Assembly: GCA_033239005.1 (NCBI GenBank)
Contig: BSQZ01000026.1
Location: forward strand, 1,959,501 to 2,023,500
Reading direction: 5' to 3'
DNA length: 64,000 nt
DNA from: Lamellibrachia satsuma
Taxonomy: Eukaryota > Annelida > Polychaeta > Sabellida > Siboglinidae
Part shown: positions 31,501 through 41,475 of the stretch, piece after piece
Position numbering within the stretch: the stretch's first letter is position 1
How the letters are laid out: the number at the start of each line of letters is the position of its first letter
Program-made: the position numbers and the translations under genes
The notes under the pieces: generated by a model
The model's input: the letters and a program-made list of their open reading frames with translations, nothing else
What the model was told of the DNA's origin: nothing
Databases searched by the model: none

Positions 31501-31910
31501 TATCAGTAGCCTTACAAATGTCCATTACTTGTAAGTGTAACCAAATTTATTATATGGGCTAATAAATTGTTGCGTCGTGTAGACATCATTCGAGTACTTC
31601 AAATCAGTTTTTTAACATTAATCTAAATAACCTCAGAGGCCACAGTAAAAAATTGTATGAAGCCACGCAAACGCTGATTTTTCAGTCAAAGAGTGGTGGA
31701 TGTATGGAACTCATTGCTCAACAATAATATATCCGCACCCTCTACTATTTTGTTTTTTAAATAGAATAGATAAAAAAAACTGGGTTGAGATAAGGGTGAA
31801 TTATAAAAGGTTTATCAGTAGCCTTACAAATGTCCATTACTTGTAAGTGTAACCAAATTTATTATATGGGCTAATAAATTGTTGCGTCGTGTAGACATCA
31901 TTCGAGTACT
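31281..31910. repeat. 319-bp tandem duplication of LINE 3' sequence
   Basis: Bases 31281-31599 recur at 31600-31910 with few differences (for example ctcagaggccacagtaaaaa and tatatgggctaataaattgt in both). The second copy is followed by a run of 14 or more C residues. Confidence 0.85.
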
Positions 31911-31925
31911 CCCCCCCCCCCCCCG

Positions 31926-32115
31926 ACAAAGGCGTATGGATGATGCTACAAAATATGTGGTGGCGAACATGCTACGAATGCGGCCAAACACGAAGCTGCT
32001 TCGTCAATGACACTGGAAAATACATGATGCTAAAAGACTTCCACGATATCAAGACGAATATAACGCTAACGAGTGATGCAGAAACAGTGCTTGTTGCAGT
32101 GAAGAACATTCCTGG
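31926..32115 (+). other. Unassigned open frame ending in a donor-like GTAAGT
   Basis: The frame contains WWRTCYECGQTRSCFVNDTG and IKTNITLTSDAETVL, then IPG followed by a consensus GTAAGT. The Cys pair and the DTG are suggestive of a retroelement protease segment (Copia-like), but the match is weak and no partner domains are adjacent. It could also be a stray exon. Confidence 0.25.
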
Positions 32116-32193
32116 TAAGTATGGTATGGCATTGTATTTTTTTCTATATTGTGTCTATGATTTGAATTTAATATTGTTGTCTCAGAAGACAGT

Positions 32194-32620
32194 GCCAGAC
32201 GAGGATTGTTTTTTAGGGAACAGCACAGAAACATGCACTCCTTTTGTAATAGAGTCACTTAATGATTAATGAGTTTTTTCAGTCCGCTGTGTAAACATGG
32301 CACGGTTTTATAATCTGTGAATGTGAATACATGTATTGGCTTTGGCGACGAATTAGATCCCCAAAATGCTACCATGTTAGTTCTGCGTTTTATTTATGTG
32401 CGTGCTCACTAATGGTTAGCGCACCTAATTGTCGGTCGAGAAGACGGTGCTTCAATTCCACCTCCGCCGTTTCGAAACTTGGGAAATTTCGTTCACCACA
32501 CTATTTCATTCGGAAGAGACATTAAAAGCCGTTGGACCCTTCTACCTGGTTTCTATGCCAGGGAAAATAAAATATCCCAGGCAGGTAAGTGGAAAAAATA
32601 TGTCGTGGACTCACTAATTC
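32194..32620 (+). mobile_element. SINE-bearing repeat, inverted partner of 22640-22988
   Basis: A tRNA-like head (tcactaatggttagcgcacc, B-box-like gcttcaattcc) is followed by the SINE body (aatttcgttcaccacac, ggaagagac, cttctacctggtttctatgc). The upstream 190 bp is shared with the minus-strand copy at 22780-22988. Confidence 0.65.
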
Positions 32621-32704
32621 CAGAGAAAGAAAACTCTGAAATAAACCACTCGTGTGTTAGCCCTAGACAGGGCTGTTTGGAGTTAAATGTCCCAAGAACA
32701 CGAC

Positions 32705-32942
32705 ACAAAACACACTCGCACGTACGCACGCACGCACGCACACATGCACGTAACATGCACATCCACCCCCACAAACAACACATACATACAACATACGAAT
32801 CATAGCTCAACATGGGCACGCACACACGCGCGCACACACGCGTGCTCGCGCACACACACCACACACACACCACACACACCACACACACGAGCACACACAC
32901 GCGCACACAAACGCGCACACACACACCACACGCGCGCACGCA

Positions 32943-32974
<32 letters not shown>

Positions 32975-32985
32975 CACACACACTG
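32705..32985. repeat. (CACG)n / (CA)n compound microsatellite
   Basis: Tetra- and dinucleotide runs with interspersed CACGCG alternate over nearly 300 bp directly after the SINE. Alternating purine-pyrimidine sequence of this kind can adopt Z-DNA. Confidence 0.9.
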
Positions 32986-33623
32986 ATTTCTAGGACATAT
33001 TCATAGGTTGAAATTGTTTTTACTCGCATAAACTATGATTATTAGTAGACCATTTTAGACCAAGATAATATATATAGAATGCCTAGATAATCATACGTAG
33101 CTGATTCAAACAGGGTTGGTAAACTGGCTCAACTAACACTCGGTGTGGGTAAGGTGAGCCACAGTGTAGAGTATGTTTAGTCACAAAGGGTAAATGCTAA
33201 ATATTTGTATTACGTTGGCTTTCTAGTAAAAGTCAACACGCATTAATTAATAGGTCAACACATTATGCATTCATAGACCCATCGCAATCAATGCAATTAA
33301 TTGCTTATATTATGTTGCCTTGTAGCTAGCTACCCGATGTCCCAATTTGCTTACCCCCCCCGTCCATTGAGTGGCTCAACTAGCCCCGTTTCGACAATTA
33401 AGCTTTTTACGTTAACTTCTCATTAATGCGCGAAGTGGAATAAACGTCTTCCATGTGCATAGTTAAACCATTTGTAAGTGCATAGACAATTTTAACTCAC
33501 ATTTTCTGACCGTTGTGACAAATGGCACCGATTATACGTCAAGTGTGTTTTAATAACATGTTCAATCACTGGGTAGTACCAATTAAGTAACTGTCGCTGC
33601 TGTAGTTTTCTGGGAAACACTGG

Positions 33624-33782
33624 TGGCTCGACTAACCCAATGGCTCATCTAACACTGCCTTCCCTTAGTCGGCGGCAGAGGATGCTGGACATTGTTTGGA
33701 GTTGGCTCAACTAACCCAATGGCTCATCTAACACTGCCTTCCCTTAGTCGGCGGCAGAGGCTGCTGGACATTGTTTGGAGTT
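33624..33782. repeat. 79-bp tandem duplication
   Basis: Two adjacent copies carry tggctcatctaacactgcct and tcccttagtcggcggcagag. Related ggctcaactaac motifs recur at about 33122 and 33372, so this may be part of an old repeat. No gene is seen from 32990 to 34530. Confidence 0.75.
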
Positions 33783-34534
33783 CCCCGAAATAGTATTTCG
33801 TTGATTGCGTCTCGTTGATGTAGCGCCACTATCTCGTGGTTGTCTTTGCCAGGCCGACCCCAGTGCACATACGGTTAAGGGTGATCACTAGCAGAGTCGT
33901 GGTTGGCCAAACTTGCTGGTCGTAATCTTATTCTGACGACTCTTTGTGCGATGAGTTCCGCGGTTATGTAGAGTTCCAGAAGCGTTTCCGCGACTTCAGT
34001 CTGCTCGCAGCAGATAGGTTATGTAGTTGATGTTTTGTGTCTGCACTTGGCGTGATCTTTTCATGCCGCTGGCAACAGTCCGCCTTTCGAATAAGCAGCA
34101 CGACCCTTAGCAAAACAATCAATAGATTGATTTTTCCGGTTATATAATTTGTAATTTCTATAGTTTTCTATACACTGTTCTGCTATGCTCAGTAGAATTT
34201 TATAAAATTCTATGCCAAACTACTCAAAATTGAAGTAGATATAATTAAACTATTTCTATAGAATCTGTAGTATTCTATCATTTTCTATGCGAAATTCTAC
34301 TCTTCTCTGTAGAATGTTTATAGATTTATATAAAATGTTCTGTGCCAAGGGAATTCACGAATAATAAACGGAGAATGGTAAATACACAAATGTATTCACA
34401 TGTTTTGTCCGTTGAACATCAAATGACTGAGGTTTCCAGTCTTCGGGACTGGGGTTTTTGGCTGTGTCGAAATGACAGGTAATCCTTATGAATGGCGGAG
34501 AGTTGGCACGTATGCTAATACATAGACTCAATAA

Positions 34535-35590
34535 GCGAGACTATCTAATACAATTAGATAATTACAGACCAGTGAGGTTAACGTCAGTGATTTGTAAATT
34601 ATTAGAAATGTTAATTAAAAACAAATGGACTTCCTTGTTAGACATAAATTATTAAATTCATTTAAACATGGATTCCTAAAAGCGAGGTCATGATTAACAC
34701 ATTTGGAAGAAATCACTAAGTGGGTATAGACGAGGGACCGCCAGTATATATGATCTACTTAGATTTTCAGAAAGCTTTTGACAAAGTGTCACATCAAAGA
34801 TTACTACTTAAATTAAAAACCCATGGTGTCGGGTGTGAGAAATTGCGGATGTTGTTCAATTTTGAAAAATGTAAATGCCTACACACAGGACATGGGAACT
34901 TGGATGTAAACTATAATATGGGAGATACTATTCTAGGCATTACTGTAAAAGAAAAGGACTTAGGAATAAGAGCCGATATGAAAGTTTCAGAGCAGTATGG
35001 TATTGCAGCTTTAAAGGGTAATCAAATTCTTGGGTTGATAAGGAGAAACAGGACATACACGAAAAAAAAGCGAATTATACCTTTGTATAAAGCAATAGTT
35101 AGACCTCATTTAGAATACTGCATATAAGCGTGGATACCATATCGTAACATGGATATAGATACACTTGAACGCATACAGAGGAGAGCCACTAAAATTATTC
35201 CAGAACTGATAGACCTCAGTTATGAAGAACGCCTGAAAGAATGTGGTTTAACAACTCTGGAGACTAGAGGAGATCATATTGAAGTTGTTAAAAGATATTG
35301 AATGGGTATGAAAATATTGATAGAAATATGTTTTTCTTACCCAAGAAAGATAGCAGAACTACAGGACATGAGGTAAAATTAGTAAAGGATCAGTGTAGAT
35401 TGGATATCAGGAACTACTCGTTCTCACAGAAGATTATAAATGAATGGAACAAATTGTCTACGGATTGTATAACTGCTATCAGCGTGAATATGTTTTAAAA
35501 CAAGGTTGACACAAGGTTGTCCACTTGCCATATGGGCCTTTGGCTTGGATGGCAAATCTTGTTAAATCTTGTTAATTCAGCTGTGCACGT
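34535..35590 (+). mobile_element. CR1-like LINE with internal deletion
   Basis: The frame runs from YLDFQKAFDKVSHQRLLLKL straight into CEKLRMLFNFEKCKCLHTGH, skipping the catalytic FADD block; compared with the 49 kb copy about 120 codons are missing. The C-terminal blocks follow with frameshifts, and the 3' end shows the family tail aaatcttgttaaatcttgtt at about 35567-35587. Confidence 0.8.
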
Positions 35591-35778
35591 GCATCTAGTC
35601 AAGCTGCCGAACCGGAACCAAGGCTAGCAATGTATGCGAGATTGATTTTGGCCCTAGTGATCGAAGCTACAACCACGTCCCAGCTGCAAGCCGGAATGTA
35701 AACATTTATTACCTCCAGTGTGAGAGATCTTCCGGAATTGTTGCGATAACACAGTGACTAACAAACATTGCTTTGAAA

Positions 35779-35805
35779 ATGATAGTTATTCAATTTTTCA
35801 GTTAA
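35779..35805 (+). promoter_or_regulatory. Short upstream ORF candidate before SPSB3
   Basis: An ATG at 35779 opens a frame of eight codons ending in TAA, about 70 bp before the SPSB3 start and out of frame with it. It matters only if the transcript starts upstream of it, which cannot be seen here. Confidence 0.3.
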
Positions 35806-35876
35806 ACTGTCAGATTATTAGTCGACGTATCGTTGACTTGATATCTCTTGTTAATCGGGTTCCAAACGTTGTTGCG

Positions 35877-38800
35877 ATGGACTGTTCAGGCGACCCAATT
35901 AGTAGACGCAGGTCCCGAAGGTTAGCTGGATTACACCCTGTTGTTGGAGATGGCAATGAAAGAGGTGGCGCTCTTGTGACGGACGAAACGCGAACGATCC
36001 AGACGCGCAACAGGCGACCACATGACAGAAACACATCTCGACACAGGCGGCGACATCACAGGATGCGCATCGCGGACGCTGCAACGTCATCGAGAAATTC
36101 AGTGAACCACGAAAATGCAAATAGTCGGCTGCTGGCCACAGAATCTGACGGCAACACATCAACTCAGTCACAGTCAGAACGACGCCCCAGAGCTGGTGCA
36201 GCACGGATGCAACCTGAACCTGCAGAGGTGGCAGGGACATCAGCTGAGGTTCCCCGGTATAGGCGTATGCGTCTCCATGTGCCAAGGAATCCATCGCACA
36301 GATATGCTGCCCCTGTTCACGGCGAGTCTTACTGTGACTGTCCTCGGCAGGGAAGGGACGTTGAGTGTAAATGTGGAGAGGAAGATAATGGTGAGAGTTG
36401 TATCTTGGAATTGGCATAAAGTAGGGATGCTTGTAAAATTGCTGATTTCTTTGATCTTGCTAATCAAATTTTTACATTTTGTTTGTGTTATTTGGCATGT
36501 CTACTCCCAGTTATGCCACGCACGTTGCTTGCTTACTAATTAATTAGAACGAACAAAATATATAAATACTTAATAAGTATACCACTACAGTCCAACCCAG
36601 CAGTGACCCCAGCCGCCAGGATGAATTGTCGGAGTGTGGCCAATAACGTGCACATTTTGGCTAATTGAATCAGTGGGAGCCGCCGATAAAAAACTTAATT
36701 TCAAACACAGCTATTACAATAAATCAGTATATATTATTTATTTTACTGGCAACCTCACCACATCATGTGATGAGACCTCTGCTGGATGTCACTTCCTTCA
36801 TAGTGAATCTTCCCACTATTATGTCTGTGGTCTACCCTCTCCACCTTGTGTGGTAATTCCCAGTGATGCTGATACAGATGTCCAGATTCCATATGATCAC
36901 TGGGATTTTCCTGTGTACTTATGTTGTTTTTTCTGTCTTGACCAACATATAATTTTATGGACTAAAGTACAAAGAAAAACTAGTGGTCAACAAAAAACTT
37001 AATGGGTATTCTCATAAAGAAAACTTGGAACGTGCATAGTTTAAATTTCTTATTTAAAAAAATATTTAGTTTGATAGCTAGCATACAAACTGTAATTGTT
37101 CAACAATACATACATGTATGTGGTGTGGAAGGCACTGGAAGCCTGCAAGTAATTGGATGAATGACCTATGCTAAATCTTTGCTCCCTTACAATAAATCTT
37201 TAAGTACAACTAAAACAGAATTGAGTGTGGATGAGATCTTATCAAAATGTCCTAGATTTATAGAAATAGAGAATGAAGTAACTGCACTGCCTACAGATAA
37301 GTCCTATATATATATGTAAATGCTCAAGTGGCTACTTCTTCATGGTACATGGCATACATAATTGTTTGAACCAGTCACATTTACTTGCCATCATCTTTCA
37401 GCACTCGAGTGGGTGTGGGAGAAAGAATGCAAGGCGTCGGCCACGGAACTGTCTGATGATCGGCGAGATGCCCGTTTCCATGTCAGCTACAGCAGCGGGA
37501 CAGCTGCAGTCCGTGGGACGCAGGCAATGACGAACTGCCAGTACTTCTGGGAGATCAAGATGACAACGCCTGTTTATGGCACGGACATGGTATGTGGGTC
37601 TGGCAGTTTCTTTTTCCTTCCCAGACTCTTCCCTCAAAGCCCTCTCACCAACCCGCAAGACATGTCAATTAGGCCTTTTATTTTTTATTGGAATACAGAT
37701 TTTTTTTAATACAATATGGGTCAGTGAAAAAAGCAATCCAGTATGTAATCATAAATTAGATTGGCCTAAATTATTTATGCTGCTAAAGAACATTCTTATC
37801 TTATTTTTTCTATGCCAGTGCATTCATTCAAATAGTCCACATCATTCCATGTACAAAAAAGCATATATATACATGGACCATAAAAGTGCGCAAAAACACA
37901 ATATTTTTAAAGAACATGTTTTTTTAATGTGGAACGAATGATGTTTCATATTGAAATACGACACAATGAAAACGTAAAGAAGGTTTTTAAAAACGAATAT
38001 ACAGGGTAGACAGATCTGTAAACTAACTAATAAAAATAATAAAATGTCTTGCATTGCTAATTTAACCAGTTTGGATTACTTCTCAAAGATTATGATTACT
38101 AAATTAAAATAGCAAGTCAGATTTACATTAATGCATTTTTTTATTTTGCAGTGCCTAAACCATCATGAAATAATACCAATGCTTTACATTGTTTTTTGTA
38201 TCATTGCTTGTAGCTTTGTTGTTTTGCGTTCATTTTGTAAACAAAAATAATGTGTACACTCACTACTACACTGCCAGTAATCAGAATTCATAGAGAGGCT
38301 CAGCTTGTATGAAGAGGTTCAGCAGTAAGGGTAGGCTAGGATAGCTCTCATTCACAAACCTACAAAGTTTGCGAGAGCGGTCTGATACGTAAATGTAATT
38401 CTAATCAGCTCAGTAGCCTCATTGAGGTCATGCATATCTTTCATCTGTTAGCCAACTGAAATGTGGTAACCAAGTACAATCTGATTGTGCGTGTAGATGG
38501 TTGGTGTTGGCACAAGAAACGTCGACCTTGACGGCTTTCGACACACCTTCTGCAGTCTGCTAGGCAAGGATGCCGACAGCTGGGGTCTGTCATACTATGG
38601 CCGCATCCAGCACAAAGGACGATTCCAGCAAGTGAGCGGCTCCCGGTTTGGTCAGGGCAGCATCATCGGCGTTCACCTGGACATGTGGCATGGTACACTG
38701 TCGTTTTACAAGAACAGGATGCCACTAGGTTAGTGTGTGTGCAGTTTTGAATTTGAGTCAACAGTTTGATTTTGAGTAATCATCTTGTAGTCTAGATGAG

Positions 38801-40277
38801 GGCAGGGTACAATTACACAGTATCAAATCAGTTATAATTACAGTTAACTTTGTTAATCCGGATGCCTTGGTCCTCAGTGTATGTATCCCGATAGACAGTT
38901 TTCCTGATAACTGAATCATGTACTTTTTTCAACATGAAACTCAATACAGCTATATATCTAACATCGATATAGCTATAATATGCAGTTGTATAGTGTTCAG
39001 TATTTGTATAATTTACGTGTCCAGTGTGATAAATGAATAACTTAACCTGTTACTTGTTTTCTACGATTTTAATATCAAAACAATTATGTACAGTATGTGC
39101 TATGCACATGTCTATCACATTTGTTGAATATTATTAAATAAATAATTTGGACATTAATGTTGCTTGATTCACATATATTTGTACAGTGTAATGGTTATTT
39201 CATGAAGAAGCCTTGTCTGCTTGGTTTCGCTACCGGGTCAGTCTAATAATCAGTTTAATAATTCCCACAGGTTATCAAGGGCATCACTGTAAGATTAATA
39301 CAGATGGATGCTTCTTTATCAAAATTACAGAGTAGGAAGTAGCACAACTATACACATATATCAGTTGGCACTGGGAGTAATCAATTAAATGGTTGTGATT
39401 TCCGGATTGTTAACTGTTTGAGTAAAATAAAGGGATTAGTGCCCGGAACGTGTATTAACAAGTTATATTACCTTCTGGTGCCAAGGTTTCCAGATTAGAG
39501 GTTCCACTGTATTTTTCATTTCAATTACAAATATGTTACATGGGACCAACTGTTTATTCCACGAAAGTATATTCAGTATTTGGTAATCATGTGACATGTT
39601 TAGCTGAATTTGGAAGTTTTTTTACAATTGATAAAATGTGTGAGACAGCATTTTTTTATTTAATAGTATGTAGTATGAAAAAAATTTAATTAATCATAAT
39701 TTATGTCGTTGTTATCATAAAATCATGTTGTATAATCTAATCTATACAGTCTAACATCTTGTCTGCTCAAATTGTTTTAATTAATTAACCACACCAGATT
39801 TTGTCAAAGATGTGTTATGTAATTTATATTTTATTTTTATGTCCACCAGGTGTCGCCTACCGAGGTCTCTGCGGAAAGATGCTGTATCCAATGGTGTCAT
39901 CGACGGCTGCCCGCAGTGGCATGCGAATCATCAAAGCGAGTTCGTTCCAGACGTCTCTACAGTTCCTGTGTTGTCAAGTGCTGCGGACTATTGTACCAAG
40001 TCATCTTGATGTCATAGATGTGCTGTCATTTCCACCAGGACTCCGTGCATTCCTTGCAAACAACCTCAGTTGGCTCCTGCGTCCAAGTGAGTTGTCGAGG
40101 AAGGCATCGTCATCAATGCAGGCGAAACGCAAACGAGCGCAGTCACAGGGAAATAGCGAGTCGTCGACTGACGATGAACGCGGCACAAAGTCGCACAAAC
40201 AGTTTCGCGGGAGCATGTCGTCAGATGATGACAGTGATGGAGATGTCGACTCAGCTTTCTACTTCTTACCGATGTAG
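35877..40277 (+). CDS. SPSB3: SPRY domain-containing SOCS box protein 3 homologue, 4 exons, complete
   Basis: Exons 35877-36390, 37402-37589, 38497-38728 and 39850-40277 join in phase to 453 residues. ATG 35877 is the first in-frame ATG; the open frame extends upstream without another. After a low-complexity Arg/Ser-rich N-terminus comes GESYCDC and CKCGEEDN, close to the vertebrate SPSB3 pre-SPRY segment. The SPRY domain follows (residues about 173-340) with [31 protein letters not shown] and [18 protein letters not shown]. The SOCS box has its BC-box [11 protein letters not shown] at 347-357 and a degenerate Cul5 box (LSFPPGL). The tail has a basic AKRKRAQ stretch and an acidic end. Family knowledge: SPSB proteins are substrate receptors of Cullin-5 ubiquitin ligases; vertebrate SPSB3 is reported to target nuclear cGAS. 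The substrate in this animal is unknown. Converges with MRPL27. Confidence 0.93.
38841..39509. mobile_element. Non-autonomous pogo/Tc1-mariner-like element (MITE) in SPSB3 intron 3
   Basis: The left end CAGTTAACTTTGTTAATCCG matches the inverse of the right end (CAGTGGAACCTCTAATCTGG on the minus strand) at about three quarters of positions. Both ends are flanked by TA (38839-38840 and 39510-39511), the target of Tc1/mariner-pogo transposons. No transposase frame lies inside its ~670 bp. Confidence 0.55.
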
Positions 40278-41475
40278 TCACCCGTGTTTCATCAGTTGGT
40301 CAATATTGCTGCATTTAGCCACATTCTCTAGAATGGGTGTGTCCCTATGTAGGTGAACAATACTTTCAGTTTGGATGGTTTCCTCTTAAAGCCAGTGACT
40401 GTTACATTATCCAGGTACAGGTATCTGATGCATTATTTAATACTGTTGAACAGGCCAAAAGTTTTTGAGAACTGGAACTATTTTACTGTTGTCTAATGAC
40501 ATTTAATGTGTTGTGTGGGATATGGAAATCATAGCATCCCAGAACCTATTATTTTGAATCCCAGCACTTTGACAATCTTATCTGGTGAGAAAGGGATGAT
40601 GGCTTACGTTGTTGACTGTTTTGTTTAAGTTTGTTAATGCTATTAATAAGAAACATGGAAACATAGATTTCTCTGCTGTACAATTGTGTTAAATTATTAT
40701 TTCTAGATAGTTATGAATAATTACAAATTACACTGTGTTTCAAGTCTGCATGCAGTACTCTCTACAGGCGATGCTTTGGAATATTATTTTTATTCTATAA
40801 ACCTGGAATTTAATGTTACATTTTTAAGAATGTTTCAAGAAACAGCTGCCCACTAAATACTCGTGCTAGTTGATATATGCTCCGTTAATGTGTGCACATA
40901 GCAGTTGATAATATTATTTAAGTTATGAAAGTTGCTGGAGATCCAGCACCTTGTACAAATTTGGGGAACAGAAAATGTCTTGCATACTTGAGAACACGTC
41001 TGCATAGTCATTTAAGTAAGCAATGCATATTGTATATCTGTAACCATCACATGGTTGCATTTTGTGTCTGAATTAAATTTATTTTGAAAAATGCATTTAG
41101 GGTTCTAGATTAGATGCTAAGACGGACCATACATTAAACTGACTGCCAAATATATTAAGAGTACCAACAGTTTGAGTAGTAACTAATATACATGTAATTG
41201 TTTAATGCATGTACTGCATGTAATAGGTGAAAAAAAACTGGTAGAGATTTTCTGTAATTTAATGAAAAGTGTTTAGTCATTTGGTTCAGTCACCAGCATA
41301 CTGTGTCACAAAGGTGTATACAGGCAATTCTTCAAAGTCTGTGTAGTTCTATTCCAACATATTCAACCACTGATGTGCTGTGCACTTTTTTGTCAGGTTG
41401 GCAATAGCTGTTCTTCTATATTGATGAATGTAAACATCCCAAGTCCAACTGTACAATAGAGTCACCAGTCCACCG
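40278..41475. other. Shared 3' region of SPSB3 and MRPL27
   Basis: About 1.2 kb between the two convergent stop codons without recognised coding sequence. It should hold both 3' UTRs. A tttatttt at about 41077 reads as AATAAA on the minus strand and could serve MRPL27, and attaaa at 41072 could serve SPSB3; neither is certain. Confidence 0.5.

Noticed and set aside
32553..33029. Cysteine/valine-rich minus-strand ORF of 158 codons
   Set aside because: It reads through the CACG/CA microsatellite; composition is wholly explained by the repeat.
36115..36543. Second-frame ORF over SPSB3 exon 1
   Set aside because: It overlaps the conserved GESYCDC/CGEED frame and crosses the exon 1 donor; shadow frame.
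36634..37002. 122-codon open frame in SPSB3 intron 1 with [18 protein letters not shown]
   Set aside because: It looks protein-like, but exon 1 and exon 2 of SPSB3 join in phase without it, no good acceptor opens it in frame, and I recognise no family.
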